Source of the DNA: an uncultured Psychroserpens sp.
GTDB lineage: Bacteria; Bacteroidota; Bacteroidia; Flavobacteriales; Flavobacteriaceae
Assembly (NCBI RefSeq): GCF_947503375.1
Contig: NZ_CANNDQ010000002.1
Span: 62,001 to 126,000 of the forward strand
Length of the DNA stretch: 64,000 nt
Direction: 5' to 3'
The notes below the pieces were generated by a model. That model did not search any database, was not told where the DNA came from, and saw nothing but the letters and a program-made list of their open reading frames with translations. Made by a program: the position numbers and the translations under genes. This document shows positions 40,533 through 48,979 of the stretch, piece by piece; position 1 is the first letter of the stretch; the number at the start of each line of letters is the position of its first letter.

Positions 40533-40556
40533 AAAATATACCATTCGGTATATTTT
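40533..40556. promoter_or_regulatory. TetR operator 1 (autoregulation)
   Basis: Perfect 24-base palindrome AAAATATACC-ATTC-GGTATATTTT, just upstream of the TetR -7 box and covering its -33 region. Its half-sites are identical to those at 41183. Confidence 0.8.
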
Positions 40557-40559
40557 TTA

Positions 40560-40567
40560 TATATTTG
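40560..40567 (+). promoter_or_regulatory. -7 box of the tetR gene
   Basis: TATATTTG ends four bases before the ATG at 40572, suggesting a leaderless mRNA. The operator palindrome lies immediately upstream. Confidence 0.6.
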
Positions 40568-40571
40568 TGTT

Positions 40572-41168
40572 ATGCTAACTAAATCAGAACATACTAAACT
40601 TCATATATTACAGACTGTTGCTCCAATTTTCAATAAAAACGGCTACGCTGCAACAAGTATGAGTGACATAACTAACGCTACAGGTTTTACTAAAGGTGCA
40701 ATTTATGGTCATTTTAAAAATAAAGAAGCTTTATCCATATCTGCATTTAAATATAATGTAAAGCAAATGATGTCTAAAATTTCTGAATATATATCAAAAA
40801 GTGACTCACCTATTGAGAAGTTATTTTTAATATCAGATTTTTACAGAAATTATTATGCTTACAGTAAACAATTAGGAGGCTGTCCAGTTTTGAATGTCGG
40901 AGTTGATGCGAATAATCAAAATACGTTATTACTTGAAAATGTTCGAGTAGTGGTTGAAAGGATACAAGATCAAGTCGCCGCAATTATTGAAGATGGAATC
41001 GAAATTGGGGAAATTTCTACCGAAATAAATGCAATGCATTATGCCAAACGCTTAGATACGTTGATTCAAGGTGCAGTGTTTATGACCTATACAATGAACG
41101 ATGATTTTTATATGAAAGACACGATGGATCAAATTGACCAAATGATTTCAAACGAAATGAAAGCTTAA
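40572..41168 (+). CDS. TetR-family transcriptional regulator
   Basis: 198 aa from the ATG at 40572. A longer ORF from 40527 would run through the operator and promoter, so the internal start is preferred. N-terminal helix-turn-helix (about 25-50): TSMSDITNATGFTKGAIYGHFKNKEAL. The C-terminal domain (about 60-195) forms the ligand pocket. It contains GGCPVLNVGVDANNQ, seen in TetR proteins of the AcrR/NemR sort. Matching palindromes occur before its own gene and before the thioesterase gene, so it probably represses both. The ligand is unknown, though acyl compounds fit the target gene. Confidence 0.93.
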   Translation: MLTKSEHTKLHILQTVAPIFNKNGYAATSMSDITNATGFTKGAIYGHFKNKEALSISAFKYNVKQMMSKISEYISKSDSPIEKLFLISDFYRNYYAYSKQLGGCPVLNVGVDANNQNTLLLENVRVVVERIQDQVAAIIEDGIEIGEISTEINAMHYAKRLDTLIQGAVFMTYTMNDDFYMKDTMDQIDQMISNEMKA

Positions 41169-41182
41169 AATTTTTTAACTAT

Positions 41183-41204
41183 AAATATACCGATTGGTAT
41201 ATTT
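41183..41204. promoter_or_regulatory. TetR operator 2 (before the thioesterase gene)
   Basis: Perfect 22-base palindrome AAATATACC-GATT-GGTATATTT, 16 bases before the ATG at 41221. Same half-sites and 4-base spacer as operator 1, differing only in spacer bases. Confidence 0.8.
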
Positions 41205-41220
41205 TTAAACACTTAATAAA

Positions 41221-41718
41221 ATGAATTTACCAAAAACAGTATCAAGTACAGCAACAATTAGATTTCAAGATTGTGATCCTTTTAATCATCTTAATAATGC
41301 CAGTTATATCAATTACTTCATGAATCATCGTGAGGATCAATTGATAAACATATATGACATAGACATATACAAAATGGCTCGAAATTTAGGCAAAAGTTGG
41401 GTTTCTAATAGTAATCAAATAGCCTATTTAAAACCTGCATTTTTAATGGAAAAAGTAGTCTTAGAATCTCAGCTGATAGCATTTGACACCAGTAATTTAA
41501 AGGTTGAAATGCGCATGTACAATTCTGATAAAAGTCACTTGAAATCTGTGATCTGGTGTGGATTCACACATTTTAATCTTCTAAAGCAGGAAAAAGAACC
41601 ACATTCAGAAGAATTTATGAGTTTTTTTAAATCTATTATAAATCCAGTTGATAGTACAAGATTTGAAGATAGAATATCCGTTTTAAGAACAATTAAAAAC
41701 ACGATACAAAATGCCTAG
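41221..41718 (+). CDS. Acyl-CoA thioesterase-like protein controlled by TetR
   Basis: 165 aa. Hotdog fold of the 4HBT type: IRFQDCDPFNHLNNASYINYFMNHRED carries the D and N-H-L-N-N residues typical of the active-site helix, followed by beta strands (SNQIAYLKPAFLMEKVVLESQ). The gene follows a TetR operator and overlaps the next ORF by eight bases. Hydrolysis of an acyl-CoA or acyl-ACP is likely. The TetR ligand may be related to its substrate. Confidence 0.87.
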   Translation: MNLPKTVSSTATIRFQDCDPFNHLNNASYINYFMNHREDQLINIYDIDIYKMARNLGKSWVSNSNQIAYLKPAFLMEKVVLESQLIAFDTSNLKVEMRMYNSDKSHLKSVIWCGFTHFNLLKQEKEPHSEEFMSFFKSIINPVDSTRFEDRISVLRTIKNTIQNA

Positions 41719-42079
41719 TATTAGTACTGTAGAAAAATTTATTGCACAAGTAGAAGCTAATAATCACGATAAAGCCATTGCAAATTTTTATAGTGAGAAT
41801 GCTTCAATACAAGAAAACAATGAAGCACCTCGTAAAGGCAGAACACTTCTAATTAAGAATGAGAAGAAGATTTTAGCCAAGACAATGGCTATGAGTTCCA
41901 AGTGCATCAGACCTTATTTTATAGAAAATAATCGTGTTATTATTTGTTGGAAGTTTTGTTTCAAATGGCTAGATGGAACCTCAACTCATATTGAAGAATT
42001 GGCATATCAAATCTGGGAAAATGAACGAGTAATTTCTAAACAATTTTTTTATGATCCCAAACAACGCGAAAAACATTAA
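41711..42079 (+). CDS. NTF2-like (SnoaL) family protein
   Basis: 122 aa, cytoplasmic. Cone-shaped NTF2/SnoaL fold: VEKFIAQVEANNHDKAIANFYSENASIQE, a strand pair with CIRPYFIENNRVIICWKFCF and the final IEELAYQIWENERVISKQFFYDP are typical of the family. Such proteins act as small cyclases, isomerases or binding domains. It overlaps the thioesterase gene by eight bases and is clearly part of the same TetR-controlled transcript. No residue set names a specific reaction. Confidence 0.85.
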   Translation: MPSISTVEKFIAQVEANNHDKAIANFYSENASIQENNEAPRKGRTLLIKNEKKILAKTMAMSSKCIRPYFIENNRVIICWKFCFKWLDGTSTHIEELAYQIWENERVISKQFFYDPKQREKH

Positions 42080-42199
42080 TGAAATGAATTGATAACATAA
42101 TTATCTAATAGCGAATTGTTTCTGTTAATAATTAGATAAAAAGTCGTTAAAAAGACAATAAAATTTAAGTTTTTCCATTAGTGTAATGTATAAATATAT

Positions 42200-42207
42200 T
42201 AAATTTG
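42200..42207 (+). promoter_or_regulatory. -7 box of the deoC-deoD unit
   Basis: TAAATTTG, 100 bases before the deoC ATG. The long leader holds a short palindrome, CAATG-AATA-CATTG (42238-42251), that could be an operator or a weak hairpin. Confidence 0.4.
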
Positions 42208-42307
42208 TATGCTATTAGTTCCCAATTTACCTAGAATCAATGAATACATTGAGTTAAAATTCTAACCAAATTTTAACCCAATAATTTTATTAAAACCTGC
42301 ATTATAT

Positions 42308-42964
42308 ATGGATGTATCTAAATACATAGATCATACGTTATTAAAATCTTCCGCTACTGAAAGAGATATCATCGATCTCTGTAATGAAGCCAAAAAATAT
42401 AAATTTTATTCTGTTTGTATAAACAGTTGTTACATTCCTTTAGCAAAACAATTGTTAAAAGATTCTACAGTAAAAATCTGTACAGTTGTAGGGTTCCCAT
42501 TAGGTGCCACATCAACAGAATCAAAAGTGTTTGAAGCTACAAATGCCATAGAAGCTGGTGCTCATGAAATTGATATGGTTATCAACATAGGTTTTCTGAA
42601 GAGTAAAAATTTTGTTGAAGTCTTTAAAGATATAAGTGATGTGAAACTCGCTATTGGTAAAACACCTCTAAAAGTGATTATTGAAATAAGCGAGCTTTCA
42701 AAAAATGATATTGTTAAAGCTAGCGAGATTTGTTTAGATGCTAAGGTAGATTTTATAAAGACATCTACAGGTTTCACCAAAAGTGGTGCTACATTAACTG
42801 CTGTAAAAATTATAAAAAAAACCATTAAGAATAGAGCAAAAATCAAAGCATCTGGCGGGATTTCAGATTTAGAAACTGCACAAAAGTATATTGAAGTTGG
42901 TGTTGAAAGAATTGGGACATCTAAAGGTGTATCTATTATTAACGAGCAACTATCTGAAGCTTAA
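42308..42964 (+). CDS. deoC: Deoxyribose-phosphate aldolase
   Basis: 218 aa, class I aldolase with a TIM barrel. Splits 2-deoxyribose-5-phosphate into acetaldehyde and glyceraldehyde-3-phosphate in nucleoside salvage. The Schiff-base lysine is K151 in DFIKTSTGF. EIDMV (87-91) holds the proton-relay Asp (D89), and the relay Lys lies in KIKASGGI. It is first in a plus-strand unit with deoD, 36 bases apart, so nucleoside phosphorolysis and ribose cleavage are encoded together. Confidence 0.96.
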   Translation: MDVSKYIDHTLLKSSATERDIIDLCNEAKKYKFYSVCINSCYIPLAKQLLKDSTVKICTVVGFPLGATSTESKVFEATNAIEAGAHEIDMVINIGFLKSKNFVEVFKDISDVKLAIGKTPLKVIIEISELSKNDIVKASEICLDAKVDFIKTSTGFTKSGATLTAVKIIKKTIKNRAKIKASGGISDLETAQKYIEVGVERIGTSKGVSIINEQLSEA

Positions 42965-43000
42965 GCTCAAACAAACTACTAAATTTTCTATCTTTAGCTC

Positions 43001-43699
43001 ATGAGCATACATATAGAAGCTAAGAAAGGTGAAATTGCCGAAACCATATTACTACCAGGAGATCCGTTAAGAGCCAAATGGATAGCTGAAACATTTTTTG
43101 AAAACCCTAAATGTTTTAACACAGTAAGGGGAATGTTAGGATATACTGGCACGTACAATGGGAAGCTTATTTCAACAATGGGAACAGGAATGGGTGTCCC
43201 TAGCATTTCTATTTATACTCACGAACTGATCACAGAGTACAATGTAAAAAATTTAATTCGCGTTGGTAGTGCTGGTTCATATCAAAAGCACGTTAATCTT
43301 AGAGATATTGTTTTAGCAATGGCAGCTTCATCCACATCTGGAGTTAACGAATTACGCTTTGGTGGTGCAGATTATGCGCCTACTGCAGACTTTGGCTTAT
43401 TTCAAAGTGCTGTTGAAATTGCGAAACAAAAAGGGATTCCATTAAAAGCAGGAAATGTTTTAACTAGTGATGAATTTTATGCTGATGACTTTGAATCTTA
43501 CAAAAAATGGTCAAAATTTGGTGTGCTATGTGTTGAAATGGAATCGGCTGGATTATATACCATTGCAGCTAAGCATAATGTTAATGCGCTGAGTATCCTT
43601 ACCATTTCAGACTCTTTAGTGACTGGAGAAAAAACTACTTCTAGCGAACGAGAAACAACATTCAAAGAAATGATTGAAATTGCATTAGAACTTGCCTAA
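43001..43699 (+). CDS. deoD: Purine-nucleoside phosphorylase (hexameric, DeoD type)
   Basis: 232 aa. Cleaves purine (deoxy)nucleosides with phosphate to free base and (deoxy)ribose-1-phosphate. Family segments: [14 protein letters not shown] (16-29) with the phosphate-binding Arg, [27 protein letters not shown] (another phosphate loop) and [12 protein letters not shown], with Glu and Met in the ribose site. A near -7 box, TATCTTTA (42989-42996), ends four bases before the start, but the gene probably also shares the deoC transcript. Confidence 0.96.
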   Translation: MSIHIEAKKGEIAETILLPGDPLRAKWIAETFFENPKCFNTVRGMLGYTGTYNGKLISTMGTGMGVPSISIYTHELITEYNVKNLIRVGSAGSYQKHVNLRDIVLAMAASSTSGVNELRFGGADYAPTADFGLFQSAVEIAKQKGIPLKAGNVLTSDEFYADDFESYKKWSKFGVLCVEMESAGLYTIAAKHNVNALSILTISDSLVTGEKTTSSERETTFKEMIEIALELA

Positions 43700-43759
43700 A
43701 ATAGTTATTAAAGAAATTTTAAATACTTTTATCAAAAACATCAATCAAGCTTCATAAAA

Positions 43760-44269
43760 ATGAAATACATACTAATACTTGCTTTATCTTTATTTTCACT
43801 TACTACATATTCACAAGATAATGAAACAACGAGTGAAATTACGACCTATTATCTCATTCGTCATGCAGAAAAGGATAGAAGTGATAAAACTGATAGAGAT
43901 CCTAATCTAACACAAGCTGGACATGAAAGAGCAAACAATTGGAGTGAGGTTTTTAAGCACGTTACGTTTGATGCTGTTTATTCAACCAATTACAACCGAA
44001 CCAAGCAAACTGCTACACCTACAGCTAAAGCTCAAGGCATTGAATTACAATTCTACGATCCAAGGCATTTATATTCTGAAGAATTTGCTGAAGACACACA
44101 AGGTAAAACTGTTCTAATTGTTGGTCATAGCAATACAACTCCAATTTTTGTGAATACCATTTTAGGCGAACAAAAATATCAATATATGGATGATAATGAC
44201 AATGGGAGCTTATTTATTGTAACTCTTTTTGATGAAAAAAAAATAGACCAAGTACTTCACATTAATTAA
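43760..44269 (+). CDS. Secreted histidine-phosphatase (SixA-like) family protein
   Basis: 169 aa. Signal peptide (about 1-19, LTTYSQ), so exported, unlike cytoplasmic SixA. Phosphohistidine motif YLIRHAEKDR with the nucleophile H35, and the second conserved His in LIVGHSNTT. Basic residues complete the pocket (YNRTKQTA). The substrate is probably a small phosphomonoester or polyphosphate in the periplasm. It lies 60 bases after deoD and may belong to the same unit. It overlaps the convergent DUF6503-like gene by eight bases. Confidence 0.88.
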   Translation: MKYILILALSLFSLTTYSQDNETTSEITTYYLIRHAEKDRSDKTDRDPNLTQAGHERANNWSEVFKHVTFDAVYSTNYNRTKQTATPTAKAQGIELQFYDPRHLYSEEFAEDTQGKTVLIVGHSNTTPIFVNTILGEQKYQYMDDNDNGSLFIVTLFDEKKIDQVLHIN

Positions 44270-45008
44270 CACTTATATTCTCTAATTCAATTTTAGACAA
44301 CAGTTTTAATTGTTCATCCATAAATAATTGAGGTAACTCTGAAAGTTCAATAGATTTATCGTTCGATTTGTAGTTATTATAATCAACAAATCGAAGACCA
44401 TTCACATAACGTTCATTGTATGCTTCTCTAAACCGCACACCTCCTCCATCCACTAAATAGGAATATGCCAAATAATCTACTTTATACGTTGTCGTATTAA
44501 TCCAATACAGGTATACATCTTCAAAATCTTTTCCTCCACCATCTTCAGAAAACTTAACTTCAATAGTATAATACTTAGTACCTTTTATTATGTTTACACC
44601 TTTATAGGTTTTAAATACCGCTTTATCATTTAAGCCGTATGGTAATAACGCAAAATAATTTACAGAGTTAATACTGTTTTGAATACTTTTAGCTTTTTCT
44701 TTTGAAATATCTTTTTGCTCTCCATTAATCGTAAGTAAAAAAGGCTTCATATTACCATAGGAAGCAATCACTTTTTTGCCATTATCCTTTACTATTCTAG
44801 CATATTCAAATACGCCGTTATTTCGTTTTGACACATAGTGCTTATGCCTAAAATCAAATTCCATTATATAATTATGATAGTTATCTCCACCAGATACTTC
44901 AATGGTTTTATCTATAATACCTTGTGCAGATTCTTGAGAATTACTATCTAATCCACATATCAAAAATGAGATCAATACTACGGTTAGCTTTATTCTTAGG
45001 TTCATCAT
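44262..45008 (-). CDS. Secreted DUF6503-like protein with LolA-type fold
   Basis: 248 aa. Signal peptide (about 1-24, start ATG at 45008 or the next ATG at 45005). Segments AQGIIDKTIEVSGGDNYHNYIMEFDFR, YYTIEVKFSEDGGGKDFEDVYLYW and KVDYLAYSYL match the DUF6503 proteins of Bacteroidota, which look like the half-barrel LolA/LolB sheet with an N-terminal helix. Periplasmic or outer-membrane-facing. The function is not known. It is transcribed alone and diverges from smpB. Confidence 0.8.
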   Translation of the reverse strand: MMNLRIKLTVVLISFLICGLDSNSQESAQGIIDKTIEVSGGDNYHNYIMEFDFRHKHYVSKRNNGVFEYARIVKDNGKKVIASYGNMKPFLLTINGEQKDISKEKAKSIQNSINSVNYFALLPYGLNDKAVFKTYKGVNIIKGTKYYTIEVKFSEDGGGKDFEDVYLYWINTTTYKVDYLAYSYLVDGGGVRFREAYNERYVNGLRFVDYNNYKSNDKSIELSELPQLFMDEQLKLLSKIELENISVN

Positions 45009-45124
45009 TAATAATTCAATTTATTATACATTCAGAAAAAGTAAATCTTTTGATTTCACATACAAAAGAAATAATATTACTCTTAAGTCGGAATATTAAT
45101 GCTTTAATAACAACCAAAAATAAT

Positions 45125-45132
45125 TACCTTTG
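45125..45132 (+). promoter_or_regulatory. -7 box of smpB
   Basis: TACCTTTG ends six bases before the ATG at 45139. It overlaps the TTG codon of a longer ORF, which supports the ATG as start. Confidence 0.6.
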
Positions 45133-45138
45133 TATCTT

Positions 45139-45597
45139 ATGCAAAACCCAGTAAATATAAAGAACAAAAAAGCAAAATTCGAGTACGAAATTCTTGACAC
45201 GTACACAGCTGGCATTGTTTTGACTGGAACAGAAATAAAGTCCATTCGTGATAGTAGAGCCTCAATAGCAGAAAGTTTTTGTGAGTTTAATGATAAAGGC
45301 GAATTGTTTGTTATAAATATGACTATACAAGAATACATCTATGGAAATTATTACAACCATAAGCCTAAAGCAGAGCGCAAATTGTTGCTCAACAAAAAAG
45401 AACTAAAAAAATTAGAAAAGGAAGTCAATATAAAAGGTAATGCTATTGTTCCATTAAGACTCTTTATTAACGAAAAAGGATTAGCAAAACTAGAAATTGC
45501 ATTAGGAAAAGGAAAAAAACTATTTGATAAACGCGAAACAATAAAAGATCGTGATAATAAGCGTAATCTAGATCGCATTAAGAAAATTTATAAGTAA
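45139..45597 (+). CDS. smpB: SsrA-binding protein SmpB
   Basis: 152 aa from the ATG at 45139; a TTG at 45130 lies inside the promoter. Binds tmRNA and brings it to stalled ribosomes in trans-translation. OB-fold core: [38 protein letters not shown], then [20 protein letters not shown]. The C-terminal basic tail ([22 protein letters not shown]) is the part that enters the A site. The length and tail are standard. The tmRNA gene itself is not in the window. Confidence 0.96.
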   Translation: MQNPVNIKNKKAKFEYEILDTYTAGIVLTGTEIKSIRDSRASIAESFCEFNDKGELFVINMTIQEYIYGNYYNHKPKAERKLLLNKKELKKLEKEVNIKGNAIVPLRLFINEKGLAKLEIALGKGKKLFDKRETIKDRDNKRNLDRIKKIYK

Positions 45598-45660
45598 TTT
45601 ATCCTCTTTATAATTATACATTTACTTTTATAGTTAAGTTTGAAAAACGCTCAGGCAACC

Positions 45661-45690
45661 TTTTGACAATAAATGTCGTCTATATAATTG
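45661..45690 (+). promoter_or_regulatory. Promoter of the DUF5686 gene (TTTTG-N17-TATAATTG)
   Basis: TTTTG (45661-45665), 17 bases, then TATAATTG (45683-45690), one base off the consensus. It lies 23 bases before the ATG at 45714. Confidence 0.5.
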
Positions 45691-45713
45691 CACACCTACA
45701 ACCTAAACTCTAA

Positions 45714-48185
45714 ATGACACAAAAACTACCAGTAACGCTCTTTCTTTTTTTACTAATTACAATCAATGGTTTTTCTCAAATCAAAGGCACAGTAACCGAT
45801 AGTAAAAATAAACCGTTACCGTTTGTTAATATATTTATTGAAAACACATATACAGGTACCACTAGTAATGAAGATGGCAATTACGAACTTAATATCAAAA
45901 CACCCAATACATATACTATTGTCTTTCAATTTTTAGGTTATAAAACGATAAAGAAAACCGTAAAGATTACTTCATTCCCTTTTACGATAGACACTACTAT
46001 GGTAGATGAAGAAATTTCACTTAACGAAGTGGTTATTAACTCTGAAGAAAATCCTGCAAATAAGATTATAAGACAAGCTATTGCAAAACGAAAAGAAAAC
46101 CTTGAAAAAATTAAAAGCTACAAAGCTAATTTTTATTCTCGTGGTTTAATACGTATTAAAGAAGCTCCTGAAAAAATACTAGGTCAAGAGCTTGGTGATT
46201 TAGGTGGAGGACTTGATTCAACAAGAAGTGGTGTTATTTACTTATCTGAAACCGTTTCAAAACTGGATTTTTTAAGACCCGATAAACTCAAAGAAAATAT
46301 TATAGCTTCCAAAGTAAGCGGTGATGATAATGGCTTTAGCTTTAATAATGCCATAGATGTCGACTATGATTTTTATAACAATACTATAGAGTTAGGAAAC
46401 CAAATGATCTCGCCTATTGCAAATAATGCTTTTAGATATTATCGCTATAAACTTGAAGGTGTCTTTTATGATGATAGAGGAAATTTAATTAATAAAATTA
46501 AAGCAATTCCTAAGCGAGAAAACGATCCGGTTTTTGAGGGCTTTATATACATTGTTGAAGACCAGTGGACCATTTATGCTTTAGAACTAACAATTACTGG
46601 AGTCCAAGCTCGAATTCCAGCAGCAGATAAAATTAGTATCACACAAAATTTCTCCTATTCTGAAACAGATGGTATTTGGGCAAAAATATCTCAGAATATC
46701 GATTTTAAATACGGTCTTTTTAGTATTAAAGGTGATGGCCGTTTTACTGCTGTTTATAGTAATTACTTATTTAATCCAGAATTGACTCGCAAAGATTTCT
46801 CAAGAGAAATTGTAAGCTTTGCAGATGAAGCAAATAAAAAAGATTCTCTGTTTTGGAGCAACACAAGACCAGTTCCATTAACACAAGAAGAAGTTACAGA
46901 TTATATAAAGAAAGATAGCATACAAATTATCAAAGACTCTAAAATATATCAAGACTCGGTTGATCGTGTCAATAATAAATTCAAACTAGGAGATATTATT
47001 GGAGGTTATACCTATAATAATTCATATAAGAATTGGCGCGTAGGAATAACGACACCGCTAGAGGCCATAAGTTTCAATACTGTTCAAGGTTGGAATGCTA
47101 ATATTGGCGCTTTTTATACAAAGGGTTATGATGACTTTGAACGTTATTTTAGTATAAGAGGTAATATTAACTATGGGTTTAGTGACCAACGCTTACGTGC
47201 TACTGTTTCTACTACTTATAAATTTAATAATAAAAGTAGACCATACTTAACACTTTCTGGTGGCATTATTACGCAACAATTCAATGCAAGTAATCCTATA
47301 TCAAAATTACTAAATAATGGTTTCTCATTGTTTTCTGAACAAAATTTCATGAAGATCTATGAAAACAGTTACATACAGATCGTTTATTCAAACGAATTGT
47401 TCAATGGTTTCAGAATAAACACAAGTTTAAGTTACCAAAGACGTCAAGCATTATTTAACACCACAGATCAAGTTTGGTTTCCACAAGATAATAGAGTATA
47501 CACAAGTAACAATCCAATTGACGAAACGGCTTTTAGTATTGCTCCTTTTCAAACACATAATATGTTGAAATTAAATCTAAGTGCTCGAATCAATTTCGCA
47601 CAAAATTATTTGAGTTATCCAAATGGTAAGTTCAATGTGCCTAGTTCAAAGTATCCAACGGTAATTTTAGGTTACGAAAAAGGGGTTTCATCATCAGTAG
47701 ATGATTATAACTTTGATCAAATTAAATTACGTGTAAGGCAAGGGTTTGATATTGCAGACAAAGGTCGCTTTCAATATAACATGAGAGTTGGAAAATTCTT
47801 CAACGCAGATAACATTGCATTTGTAGATTTTCAACATTTCAACGGAAATCAAACCCAAATAGGTTCAGGTTCGTACTTAAATGTTTTTAATAACTTACCA
47901 TATTATACAGGAAGTACCAATGAGTCTTATGTAGAATTGCATGCCGAACATGATTTTAATGGATTTATTCTTGGTAAGCTACCACTATTGAAGCAACTCA
48001 ATTTCAATTTAGTTATTGGTGCTCACGCTTTGTCAACACCAGACAATAAACCTTATCAAGAATACACGATTGGTCTTGATAACATTGGTTGGGGTAAATT
48101 TAGATTTTTACGAATTGATTATTTGCGTTCTTATCAAAGCGGATTTCAAAGTGATGCCATTTTGTTTGGGTTGAAGTTCTTTTAA
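45714..48185 (+). CDS. DUF5686 outer-membrane protein with carboxypeptidase-regulatory-like domain
   Basis: 823 aa. Signal peptide (about 1-21, NGFSQ). A regulatory-like beta domain (about 22-100) has IKGTVTDSKNKPLPFVNIFI, TGTTSNEDGNYELN and FQFLGYKTIKK. The rest matches DUF5686: SYKANFYSRGLIRIKEAPE, a soluble mid-part, and from about 440 many alternating strands (IGGYTYNNSYKNWRVGI, FSIRGNINYGFSDQRLRA) that probably form a large barrel, ending in FGLKFF. It resembles TonB-independent surface barrels in Bacteroidota. The role is unknown. It converges on pcm with a 4-base overlap. Confidence 0.88.
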   Translation: MTQKLPVTLFLFLLITINGFSQIKGTVTDSKNKPLPFVNIFIENTYTGTTSNEDGNYELNIKTPNTYTIVFQFLGYKTIKKTVKITSFPFTIDTTMVDEEISLNEVVINSEENPANKIIRQAIAKRKENLEKIKSYKANFYSRGLIRIKEAPEKILGQELGDLGGGLDSTRSGVIYLSETVSKLDFLRPDKLKENIIASKVSGDDNGFSFNNAIDVDYDFYNNTIELGNQMISPIANNAFRYYRYKLEGVFYDDRGNLINKIKAIPKRENDPVFEGFIYIVEDQWTIYALELTITGVQARIPAADKISITQNFSYSETDGIWAKISQNIDFKYGLFSIKGDGRFTAVYSNYLFNPELTRKDFSREIVSFADEANKKDSLFWSNTRPVPLTQEEVTDYIKKDSIQIIKDSKIYQDSVDRVNNKFKLGDIIGGYTYNNSYKNWRVGITTPLEAISFNTVQGWNANIGAFYTKGYDDFERYFSIRGNINYGFSDQRLRATVSTTYKFNNKSRPYLTLSGGIITQQFNASNPISKLLNNGFSLFSEQNFMKIYENSYIQIVYSNELFNGFRINTSLSYQRRQALFNTTDQVWFPQDNRVYTSNNPIDETAFSIAPFQTHNMLKLNLSARINFAQNYLSYPNGKFNVPSSKYPTVILGYEKGVSSSVDDYNFDQIKLRVRQGFDIADKGRFQYNMRVGKFFNADNIAFVDFQHFNGNQTQIGSGSYLNVFNNLPYYTGSTNESYVELHAEHDFNGFILGKLPLLKQLNFNLVIGAHALSTPDNKPYQEYTIGLDNIGWGKFRFLRIDYLRSYQSGFQSDAILFGLKFF

Positions 48186-48841
48186 TTCTTATCCTCAAGC
48201 AGTGGTACAAATCGAAACTCCCCAAACTCATGCTGCTCAAACTCTTTTGCGCCTTTTCTAATAAACAACGTCATGATTTGCACATCTTCTCCTACCGGAA
48301 TAACTAAACGACCACCAATTTTTAATTGACTTAACAATGGCTTAGGTACAAAGGGTGCTCCAGCAGTAACTATAATACTATCAAAAGGCGCTTCCTCTTC
48401 TAAACCTATATAACCATCTCCAAAAATGAGTTTTTTGGCTCTGTAACCTAATTTAGGTAAAAATTTACTGGTTTTTTTATAAAGTTCGTGTTGACGTTCA
48501 ATACTGAAAACTTTAGCTCCTAATACACATAAAACTGCAGTTTGATAACCACTTCCTGTTCCAATTTCTAAAACTTTATCACCTAAAGTAATTTGAAGTA
48601 ACTCACTTTGAAATGCTACTGTATAAGGCTGAGAAATCGTTTGATCTGCAGCAATTGGAAAAGCCTTGTCTTGATATGCATGATCTAAAAAGCTGGAATC
48701 CATAAATAAATGTCTTGGAATTTTCCCGATAGCATCTAACACACAACCATCGGTAATACCCTTGATTTTTAGAGTATTCACTAGTTGTTGTCGCAGTCCT
48801 TGATGTTTAAACGTGTCTTTCAAAGCAGTTAGGTTTACCAT
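48182..48841 (-). CDS. pcm: Protein-L-isoaspartate O-methyltransferase
   Basis: 219 aa from the ATG at 48841; a longer ORF uses a TTG at 48856. Repairs isoaspartate in aged proteins by methylation from S-adenosylmethionine. Motif I VLEIGTGSGYQTAVL, the substrate loop DQTISQPYTVA near residues 67-77 and IIVTAGAPFVPKPLLSQLK (motifs II-III) match the family well. Cytoplasmic. It overlaps the convergent DUF5686 gene by four bases and is transcribed alone. Confidence 0.93.
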   Translation of the reverse strand: MVNLTALKDTFKHQGLRQQLVNTLKIKGITDGCVLDAIGKIPRHLFMDSSFLDHAYQDKAFPIAADQTISQPYTVAFQSELLQITLGDKVLEIGTGSGYQTAVLCVLGAKVFSIERQHELYKKTSKFLPKLGYRAKKLIFGDGYIGLEEEAPFDSIIVTAGAPFVPKPLLSQLKIGGRLVIPVGEDVQIMTLFIRKGAKEFEQHEFGEFRFVPLLEDKN

Positions 48842-48957
48842 GTAAAAATAATTCAAACATTTTTATACTAAAAGTTAAATCTATCGGAATTATCAACGGT
48901 GTAAAAACTAGTATATTTTATTATAGAATTCGTAAAAAAAAACGACTAAAAACCTTA

Positions 48958-48965
48958 TTTTTGTT
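48958..48965 (+). promoter_or_regulatory. -7 box of the Gfo/Idh/MocA gene
   Basis: TATTTTTG, 14 bases before the ATG at 48980. No -33 element at the right spacing. Confidence 0.5.
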
Positions 48966-48979
48966 GAAAACGTAATACA

